Positions 7,503-12,532 of a DNA stretch of 12,532 nt are shown here, one piece after another. Position numbers and translations under genes: made by a program. A model generated the notes under the pieces. That model did not search any database and was not told where the DNA came from. It saw nothing but the letters and a program-made list of their open reading frames with translations. How positions within the stretch are numbered: the first letter of the stretch is position 1; the number at the start of each line of letters is the position of its first letter. This DNA is from Bacteriovorax sp. (GTDB lineage Bacteria; Bdellovibrionota; Bacteriovoracia; Bacteriovoracales; Bacteriovoracaceae), in assembly GCA_030654205.1 (NCBI GenBank), contig JAURXW010000458.1:1-12532 (forward strand). The letters are read 5' to 3'.

Positions 7503-8357
7503 TTGAATTTTAAAATTTATCTATTGTTTATAATATCTTTTCTATCTATCCATTCCAGCTGGGCGGAAGATTGTACTTTTTCCGTTGCTCATTACGGAAA
7601 ATCGCTAAGTATTCAAGATACTTTTTGTAAATTTCTTGTGAAAAGTTACAAAATTGATGATGTTTCAAATCGAAATATTACGTTAAATAATCAAGGCATG
7701 TTTCAAGTGTTCAGCAATTTTCCAGGAACAACTAATTCAAATTCAACTGGTGCTCGAACATATTTTATATTCCCGCTTAGAGAAAATAAAAAAATTCAAG
7801 AAGCAGATGAAAGTCACCTGAGTATTGTGCATCCATCGGGAGTTAAATTAGAATTTGATAAATTAGGCAGAATATCCTCTCCTGACTTAAAAATAACTGA
7901 ATCTAAAGAAATTAATTCAAAAAATAAAAGTGGTGTGGAAATTGATAGTTATTCAAAAGGTATAATTTTAGATTTTGGATACAAAATGGGTGGAGATCCC
8001 ATGAGAGATAGAAATGGTATCTTAAATATAATTGATAAAAACAAAAAAAAATGCACACTTATTAATTCTGATTTAACAAAAATGATTAAAGGTGATGCCG
8101 AATTAATTTATAAAACAAATGAATCTCTACATAAAGTTTTGGCCACTCGATGCCCTGGACTTGATATCTCTGATTTACTCGTGCCAATTAAAAAGGACCT
8201 AGAAGTTGTCACTAAACCAAGTACAATTGGAGCTGTGCCAAGTGTACCTCGCAACGACGAGCAAAATAATAGTGCTCGACCAGATTATAAAATATCAATT
8301 GATGATTTTTTAGAACTAAGCAATCAAAATACTAAATCCGACGGCATTGCAAAATAA
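7503..8357 (+). CDS. Putative secreted (periplasmic) protein of unknown function, TTG start
   Basis: I do not recognise this family. The start is TTG at 7503, chosen because AAGG (7492-7495) lies seven bases upstream and because the frame then opens with a classical signal peptide: MNFK, a hydrophobic core IYLLFIISFLSI, then SSWA before Glu22, a likely signal peptidase I site. The next methionine in frame is residue 66, which would lose the signal. The mature part has four cysteines (24, 42, 184, 217), an even number that fits disulfide bonding after export. A strand-rich core (about 60-190) includes FPLREN, DFGYKMGGDP and RDRNGIL. The C-terminal 60 residues look less ordered (VPSVPRNDEQNN). 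The stop is one base from that of the convergent gene on the other strand. Confidence 0.75.
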   Translation: MNFKIYLLFIISFLSIHSSWAEDCTFSVAHYGKSLSIQDTFCKFLVKSYKIDDVSNRNITLNNQGMFQVFSNFPGTTNSNSTGARTYFIFPLRENKKIQEADESHLSIVHPSGVKLEFDKLGRISSPDLKITESKEINSKNKSGVEIDSYSKGIILDFGYKMGGDPMRDRNGILNIIDKNKKKCTLINSDLTKMIKGDAELIYKTNESLHKVLATRCPGLDISDLLVPIKKDLEVVTKPSTIGAVPSVPRNDEQNNSARPDYKISIDDFLELSNQNTKSDGIAK

Positions 8358-8358
8358 A

Positions 8359-9108
8359 TTATAAATTCAGGCCTTCAAATAAAGATGAAAGCAGGGACTT
8401 TTGCAAGCGAGTAAGTTGATAAATATTGGCCATAATTAATACGGGGCTTTTTTTGATATTAGCACAAATGACTAATTGGCCCTTTTCTTTATTATAGTCA
8501 GTAATTTCAAAAATATTTCCAAAGTCTTTCTCGTAGCTTTTTAAAACATGCTCATCCATTTGGTCACAAGATACTAGTTCGGGATATCGATCACCTTGAA
8601 CTTTCACTTTCACTAATTTATTTTTTTCATGCTCATTTTTTGACTTAATCATATCGTTATAGATAAGTTTTAAGTTTGAAGCTCCTAGATTTGTTTTTAA
8701 AATAAACCATAGTTCCTCAAAAAAGCCAGATCGATCATTTGGCCATAGACCAAGAAGATGATTTCTTACTTTAAAAATTTCTTCTATTAAGGAAATGTTA
8801 TTTTGTAGAATCCAGTTTTCGCGCATTTTATCGAAAATCTTTTTTCCTTCTTCATATGATAAATTTTCAAAGCTCTCTAGAGTTTGTCCAAACTCTAAAT
8901 GGGAACGAATAGGGTAGAACTTGATTTCATTTTCAAGACCGGCCATAAAATCATCATTTTTAAGATCTTCTGCGTAGATGTAGCCATGGATGGCATGTTG
9001 CTTGGCCTCGGCAAGGTCAATTATTTTACTAGTCGTTGTTTCATTGAGTTTAAAGCTGCGAACGACTGCTTGTTGAGCATTTTTTGTGTATAAAAGAGTG
9101 AAATCCAT
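8359..9108 (-). CDS. Hypothetical cytoplasmic protein
   Basis: No recognised family. The 249 residues show no signal peptide or membrane helix, so it is probably cytoplasmic. The N-terminal half is acidic and helical, with short landmarks such as AKQHAIHGYIYAEDLKNDDF (36-55), LWPNDRSGFFEELWF (121-135) and an aromatic-rich segment. The C-terminal part (about 165-249) looks alpha/beta, with VKVKVQGDRYPE, GQLVICANIK and a helical ending in LLSSLFEGL. Two cysteines occur (181, 215). The start is ATG at 9108-9106, with GGG (9116-9114) in AAAGGGA five bases upstream. It converges on the TTG-start gene with one base between stops. Ordinary composition and a good ribosome site make it a credible gene. 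Confidence 0.72.
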   Translation of the reverse strand: MDFTLLYTKNAQQAVVRSFKLNETTTSKIIDLAEAKQHAIHGYIYAEDLKNDDFMAGLENEIKFYPIRSHLEFGQTLESFENLSYEEGKKIFDKMRENWILQNNISLIEEIFKVRNHLLGLWPNDRSGFFEELWFILKTNLGASNLKLIYNDMIKSKNEHEKNKLVKVKVQGDRYPELVSCDQMDEHVLKSYEKDFGNIFEITDYNKEKGQLVICANIKKSPVLIMANIYQLTRLQKSLLSSLFEGLNL

Positions 9109-9154
9109 TTTTTCCCTTTATGTTTTTATAAAAGCTGAGAGTTTAAGTTAGTTA

Positions 9155-9183
9155 ATAGTATCTGAAATGTCTTTTTATGGGAA
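9155..9183 (-). promoter_or_regulatory. Candidate promoter for the minus-strand hypothetical gene
   Basis: Read on the minus strand, TTCCCA (9183-9178) and TACTAT (9160-9155) are 17 bases apart, each with four of six consensus matches. The predicted leader is about 40 bases. The match is modest, and the site shares a 137-base divergent region with the plus-strand gene at 9246. Confidence 0.28.
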
Positions 9184-9208
9184 TCACTAGCTAGGAAAAT
9201 TTAGCGAA

Positions 9209-9236
9209 TTGGCCCTTTTTTTAATGCTCGTATACA
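9209..9236 (+). promoter_or_regulatory. Candidate promoter giving a very short leader for the gene at 9246
   Basis: TTGGCC (9209-9214) and TATACA (9231-9236) are 16 bases apart, each with four of six matches. Transcription would begin near 9243, almost at the ATG (9246), so the message would be nearly leaderless. Only a weak GGA (9239-9241) could serve as a ribosome site. The support is weak alone; it echoes the stronger arrangement before uup. Confidence 0.3.
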
Positions 9237-9245
9237 CTGGAAATA

Positions 9246-9899
9246 ATGGGTAAATTCTTATTTTTGCTTTTATTCCTTTTAGTGCCATGGAGGGCCATGC
9301 CCCAAGATGAGCGCTATTTTAGACAAATATTCTCTGGTGACTTGGTCCCAAAGGCCCAGGTTCAAACTGAAGAGAAGAAGTACTCCTATTTCATTCACAC
9401 TCCCTATTACGCACTAGATTTAAATCATGATGGCATTCCAGAAGAAATTGTCTTTGTAAAAAAGGACAGTGAGGATTGGATTGAAATTTTTGAAGTTAAA
9501 AATGGTGAAAAAAAGAAAATTTTTAGTTATCGATTTGAGACCAAAGGATTTAATTCAGAGCTTTTTAAAATTGAACTCAAAAGACTATCGGCAAAAACAA
9601 CTGTCATTTTGATGCATTATTATGAAGGGATAAGTCTTTATACTGAAATGCAAGCGACTTCCAGAATTTATGTCGGAACCATAGATAATGACGATTTAAA
9701 AACATTATCTGTTATGAAAGGTCCAAGTTTTTTTGAAGAACATAAATCACTTAAAGGGCATTACCATATAAGAAACTATCAGGTTTATCTTCAAGATTTA
9801 AATAATGATCAGGCGAAGGAACTCGTTGTTAAATACCGACTAATGAGCCAAGTCTTTTTTTATAATGGTGATGGCAAATGGAGCGGCTTGGGAAATTGA
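9246..9899 (+). CDS. Putative exported protein with two DxNxD calcium-loop-like (VCBS/FG-GAP-like) repeats
   Basis: The protein begins with a short signal peptide, MGKFLFLLLFLLVPWRA, probably cleaved near residues 17-20, so it is periplasmic or secreted. Two segments look alike: YALDLNHDGIPEEIVFVKK (55-73) and YLQDLNNDQAKELVVKY (181-197). Both read as a strand, then DLNxD, then a second strand rich in Ile/Val. This is the usual form of VCBS/FG-GAP repeats in beta-propeller and integrin-like surface proteins, where the Asp/Asn loop binds calcium. A full propeller would need more repeats than 217 residues give, so this may be a small or degenerate version. There are no cysteines. The upstream frame closes at TAA (9222), which fixes the start. 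It converges on the next gene, with one base between stops. The exact role is unknown. Confidence 0.75.
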   Translation: MGKFLFLLLFLLVPWRAMPQDERYFRQIFSGDLVPKAQVQTEEKKYSYFIHTPYYALDLNHDGIPEEIVFVKKDSEDWIEIFEVKNGEKKKIFSYRFETKGFNSELFKIELKRLSAKTTVILMHYYEGISLYTEMQATSRIYVGTIDNDDLKTLSVMKGPSFFEEHKSLKGHYHIRNYQVYLQDLNNDQAKELVVKYRLMSQVFFYNGDGKWSGLGN

Positions 9900-9900
9900 C

Positions 9901-10341
9901 CTAAGACGCTTTTGGAATATTGTGATCTTCGTCATCAACATCTTGTTCTTGGTATTCAGTTTTATAAGGTTTAAATTGAAATGTTTTTGGGTAGTATGCA
10001 TGCTTTTCTGATGTTTCAGAGTTTTTCATTTTCTTTGAAATTACAATCCAAAGTGCAAATGGTAGAGCAACCAAAAATATTAACGGTCCAATGTACGAGT
10101 AAGGCGTGCTGGGTTCTTTAGCTTTGCTAACAATATTAGCAGGAATTCTTTCCCCTTTTGTATCACTAAAATCAAAACCGCGCTCAGGCTGCCCATTTTT
10201 AACGACAGGTCTGTTTTCTTCAATTGAAACCTCAGTAATGGGTTCAATTGCCGGGCTTCTTTGAGCGAAGGCCTGATGGATTGTTAATCCAGCGGTTAAA
10301 AGTGATAAAATATAAATTGCAGAAAAAAGTGGTTTGTTCAT
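9901..10341 (-). CDS. Putative bitopic membrane protein with cleavable signal peptide
   Basis: I do not recognise this family. Residues 1-26 form a signal peptide ending AFA before Gln27. Residues 27-80 are a polar, proline-rich stretch predicted to be outside the cytoplasm. A single membrane helix follows at about 83-104 (IGPLIFLVALPFALWIVI), then KKMK as a positive stop. The last 40 residues are cytoplasmic: aromatic and basic first (YYPKTFQFKPYKTEY), acidic at the end (DVDDEDHN). This is a type I arrangement, N-terminus out. The start ATG (10341-10339) has AGGAG (10351-10347) five bases upstream. It follows uup on the same strand after 84 bases and could share its transcript or use its own promoter. 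There are no cysteines and no enzymatic motif. Confidence 0.75.
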   Translation of the reverse strand: MNKPLFSAIYILSLLTAGLTIHQAFAQRSPAIEPITEVSIEENRPVVKNGQPERGFDFSDTKGERIPANIVSKAKEPSTPYSYIGPLIFLVALPFALWIVISKKMKNSETSEKHAYYPKTFQFKPYKTEYQEQDVDDEDHNIPKAS

Positions 10342-10395
10342 TCCAACTCCTAATGCAAATCTTATCGTGAATTTTTAAAATAAATTAAGGAGTAA

Positions 10396-10424
10396 ATTAT
10401 TCCCTTATATTTTAGTCAGGTAAA
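10396..10424 (-). promoter_or_regulatory. Candidate promoter between uup and the bitopic membrane protein gene
   Basis: Read on the minus strand, TTTACC (10424-10419, four of six) and AATAAT (10401-10396, five of six) are separated by 17 bases. A start near 10389 gives a leader of about 48 bases containing the AGGAG of the next gene. It begins right after the uup stop codon, where no GC hairpin with T-run is seen, so read-through from uup is also possible. Confidence 0.33.
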
Positions 10425-10425
10425 A

Positions 10426-12327
10426 TCAAATATTTCGTGACTCAAGATCTTCTAACTCCTCATAAAGTGCAAGTAGGCGCTCTTCAAGAGTTGCTTGGGC
10501 ATCAGTTAGTATTTTTAATTCCTGATTTTTTGGATCGGCCAATTTGGTGAAATCTAAGTTTGCAATTTTTTCTTCAATAATCTTAGTCTTGCCTTCAGTG
10601 CTTTCGATATCTTCATAGATTGTTTCTAAGCGCTTTTTTTCTTTATTATTGAGTTTACTGGCCGCTTTATTGATAACGGCCGTGGCTGGAGTTTGGGCCA
10701 GTGGATTTTCTCGAGCTTCGTCAGCTATTTCACGTTCAAGTTCTAGCACTTCAAGATAGGGAGCTACTTGTTCATAGCCACCTTCAAAGTTTTGAAGTTG
10801 TTTATTTTCGATAAGCCAAACTTTGTTAGTTACAGTGCTTAAGAAGGCCCGATCATGGGAAATTAAAATGACTGCACCTTGGAATTCTGCAAGTTTTTCT
10901 TCGAGAATTTGAATGGTCTCAAGATCAAGATCATTGGTAGGTTCATCGAAAATTAAAATATCACCAACTTTTGTGAGATTTAAAGCAAGTTGCAATCTAC
11001 TTTTTTCTCCACCAGAAAAAGTTTTAAGTGGGCGGTGAATATCATCTCGGTGAAAAAGAAAACCTTCAAAATAAGAAGAGACGTGTTTTTTACTTCCATC
11101 TGGAAGTTCCACAAAATCTGATCCATCTCCAAGTAACAGATAAGGAGTCGTTTCACTTTCCATTTCATCACGTTTTTGTGAGAAATATTGGATTTGTAAA
11201 TTATCGGCCGTTTTCATTGATCCTGAAACAGGCGAGAGTTCATGTTTAATGAGTTTTAGTAGTGTAGTCTTACCAACGCCATTATTTCCAAGTAAGCCGA
11301 TTTTATTACCCTTATGAATTTCACCAGAGATATTTTGAAAAAGTGGTGGTTGTTCTGGGTAAGCAAAAGTTAAATTTTGGAATGAGACCAGGACCTTCGT
11401 TTGACGATTTGATTTTTGGAGAGTCAGGTCGAGATTTTTTTTAGCTTCACTTTTAATTGTTGAAACGCGCTCTTTTAATCCAAGGAAAGTTTCAACTCGC
11501 TTTTTACTTCGAGTTCCACGGGCCTTGATCCCTTGTCTCATCCAAGCTTGTTCGCGCTCGAGATTATTTTTCAATTTGTCTAATAAGCGTAATTTTGATT
11601 GTTCTGATTTTTCTAAAAATGAAAGATAGTCAGTATATGATCCGGCAAAACTTTCAATACGGCCTTGCTGAATATGAAATATTTTTCGGGTGAGCTTAGA
11701 AAGCAAAAAACGATCATGAGTAATAAGCATAAAAGCTTTACTGGTCGAATTAAGTTCGTCTTCAAAAAGTTTAATACTCTCAATATCAAGATGGTTAGTT
11801 GGTTCATCCCATAAAATAAGATTGGCTTTACTTGAAAGTCCTAAGCTTAGGAGTATTTTTTTTTGTTCTCCACCACTTAAATCTTTTACAAGTGCATTTA
11901 AATCAAGAAGTCCAAAATACTTAAGATAGGATTCATAATCTTGAACCATATCCCAGCCATGAAGCTCTTCAAAGCGATGAAGAGAAGTTTCAAAAACTGT
12001 TTTTAATTCTGGATAAAAAACAAAAAAATAATCTTTAACCGTAATATTCCCAAGCCCTATGAGTGGAAGTTCTTGGGGAACATAAAAAAGGCTAAAGCGT
12101 TTATTTTCATCCCCATCGCCGCGCGATTTATTAAATTCAAAGGGGGGACTTGAATGATCGGGGACAATATCACCAGTTAAAATTTTAAATAAGGTTGATT
12201 TCCCTTTTCCATTTAAGCCAAGTAGACCAATTCGGTCACCGACAGAAACCGAAATTTGGGCATTATCAAAAATAATTTTTGGACCAAAACTCAAGCGAAT
12301 ATTTTTTAGGGTGCATAGTAGACTCAT
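10426..12327 (-). CDS. uup: ABC-F family ATPase Uup
   Basis: ABC-F proteins are soluble twin ATPases without membrane domains that act on the ribosome; E. coli Uup also binds DNA and affects precise transposon excision. Domain 1 has Walker A GLNGKGKS (37-44), signature LSGGEQ (150-155) and Walker B LILWDEPTNHLD (170-181). Domain 2 has GNNGVGKT (347-354), FSGGEK (437-442) and ILIFDEPTND (457-466). The likely catalytic glutamates are Glu175 and Glu462. The interdomain linker carries EQAWMRQGIKARGTRSKKRV (259-278), and KKHVSSYFEGFLFHRD (413-428) is Uup-like. A C-terminal coiled coil (about 555-630) begins KLNNKEKKRLE, the Uup DNA-binding type. The length of 633 matches E. coli (635). A polar stretch near 59-79 (SSPPFEFNKSRGDGDENK) looks like a local insertion. 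The start MSLLCTLKNIRLSF aligns with the Uup N-terminus, and no ribosome site precedes it. I am confident of Uup over other ABC-F types because of the linker and tail. Confidence 0.93.
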   Translation of the reverse strand: MSLLCTLKNIRLSFGPKIIFDNAQISVSVGDRIGLLGLNGKGKSTLFKILTGDIVPDHSSPPFEFNKSRGDGDENKRFSLFYVPQELPLIGLGNITVKDYFFVFYPELKTVFETSLHRFEELHGWDMVQDYESYLKYFGLLDLNALVKDLSGGEQKKILLSLGLSSKANLILWDEPTNHLDIESIKLFEDELNSTSKAFMLITHDRFLLSKLTRKIFHIQQGRIESFAGSYTDYLSFLEKSEQSKLRLLDKLKNNLEREQAWMRQGIKARGTRSKKRVETFLGLKERVSTIKSEAKKNLDLTLQKSNRQTKVLVSFQNLTFAYPEQPPLFQNISGEIHKGNKIGLLGNNGVGKTTLLKLIKHELSPVSGSMKTADNLQIQYFSQKRDEMESETTPYLLLGDGSDFVELPDGSKKHVSSYFEGFLFHRDDIHRPLKTFSGGEKSRLQLALNLTKVGDILIFDEPTNDLDLETIQILEEKLAEFQGAVILISHDRAFLSTVTNKVWLIENKQLQNFEGGYEQVAPYLEVLELEREIADEARENPLAQTPATAVINKAASKLNNKEKKRLETIYEDIESTEGKTKIIEEKIANLDFTKLADPKNQELKILTDAQATLEERLLALYEELEDLESRNI

Positions 12328-12333
12328 GGAGTG

Positions 12334-12362
12334 ATTATAGTGATGAGGTAGGGGTTCGGCAA
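12334..12362 (-). promoter_or_regulatory. Candidate promoter of uup, predicting a leaderless mRNA
   Basis: On the minus strand TTGCCG (12362-12357, four of six) is followed by exactly 17 bases and a perfect TATAAT (12339-12334). Only six bases, CACTCC, separate the -10 from the ATG. A normal start distance of about seven bases puts the first transcribed base on the A of the ATG (12327). No purine-rich ribosome site exists in that gap, which fits leaderless translation. Confidence 0.55.
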
Positions 12363-12396
12363 ATTATTCCCGATTGATCTGAGTACTTTAGCAATG

Positions 12397-12405
12397 TGGT
12401 AAAAT
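12397..12405 (+). promoter_or_regulatory. Candidate extended -10 promoter for the truncated gene at 12438
   Basis: TGGTAAAAT (12397-12405) is an extended -10 with hexamer TAAAAT. A TTGATC at 12374-12379 is a possible -35, but the spacer would be 20 bases. Transcription would start near 12412, with a leader of about 25 bases holding GGAGGA (12427-12432). The same TGnTAAAAT form occurs before the gene at 7503. Confidence 0.4.
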
Positions 12406-12437
12406 TTTATTTAGAATCTGGGCCCTGGAGGAACAGT

Positions 12438-12532
12438 ATGAATTTTCCAGCAATCGCTAAACAGACTTACGATAAATTGCGGAGCCAACCAGCTTTCTCC
12501 GATATTACTCAATTTGTTATTGAGCATTTAAA
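12438..12532 (+). CDS. Hypothetical protein, 5' end only (runs off the window)
   Basis: An ATG at 12438 has the strongest ribosome site in the window, GGAGGA (12427-12432), five bases upstream. The frame stays open for 31 codons to the window edge. It begins MNFPAIAKQTYDKLRSQ and continues with FSDITQFVIEHL, which looks soluble and helical, without a signal peptide. It is divergent from uup, with 110 bases between the two starts. Too little is present to name a family. The ribosome site, promoter-like site and ordinary codon use make a true gene start likely. Confidence 0.65.
   Translation, partial: MNFPAIAKQTYDKLRSQPAFSDITQFVIEHL

Noticed and set aside
9211..9224. GGCCCTTTTTTT looked like the tail of an intrinsic terminator
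   Set aside because: No complementary GC stem lies upstream, and no plus-strand gene ends there; it overlaps a promoter candidate instead.
6262..10341. Possible defence, toxin-antitoxin or mobile-element cassette in the accessory region
   Set aside because: No nuclease, transposase, integrase, toxin or kinase motif was seen, there are no terminal repeats or tRNA, and most products are ordinary envelope-type proteins.
12183..12222. Possibility that the ABC protein is a transporter ATPase or an antibiotic-resistance ABC-F
   Set aside because: There is no membrane partner gene nearby, and the Uup-type linker and C-terminal coiled coil point to the housekeeping Uup group.

Overview
The window comes from a low-G+C (about one third by eye) Gram-negative bacterium. 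The order rho, DUF1385, prfA, prmC, murA, HIT is the kind of cluster found in former Deltaproteobacteria. The low G+C, the many lineage-specific secreted proteins and the sequence style suggest Bdellovibrionota, perhaps the Bacteriovorax/Halobacteriovorax side. That placement is inference from gene order and composition, not a database match.

Region 1 (64-6152, plus strand) is a tight housekeeping operon. A promoter-like site precedes rho (transcription termination factor). It is followed by a DUF1385 membrane protein, prfA (release factor 1), prmC (methylates the GGQ glutamine of release factors), murA (first committed step of peptidoglycan synthesis) and a small HIT-family nucleotide hydrolase. 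The gaps are 4, 10, 24, 9 and 4 bp, so one transcript is likely. It links transcription termination, translation termination and cell-wall entry.

Region 2 (6153-8357, plus) holds two lineage-specific envelope proteins: a lipoprotein with a C-X4-C-X2-C cluster, and a Sec-exported protein that starts with TTG. A GNRA-capped GC hairpin (7320-7337) lies between them.

Region 3 (8359-10341) holds three more genes I do not recognise: a cytoplasmic protein (minus), an exported protein with two DxNxD calcium-loop-like repeats (plus), and a bitopic membrane protein with a signal peptide (minus). The two convergent junctions, 8357/8359 and 9899/9901, each leave only one base between stop codons.

Region 4 (10426-12532) holds a full-length Uup-type ABC-F ATPase (minus), whose best promoter predicts a leaderless mRNA. 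Divergent from it is the first 31 codons of a plus-strand gene that runs off the window.

No rRNA, tRNA, CRISPR array, insertion sequence, prophage or obvious defence system was seen, and no intergenic stretch exceeds 300 bases. I did not find a clear new multi-gene system. The most interesting signals are a strong excess of the palindrome GGCC, the predicted leaderless uup transcript, and a set of uncharacterised envelope proteins.
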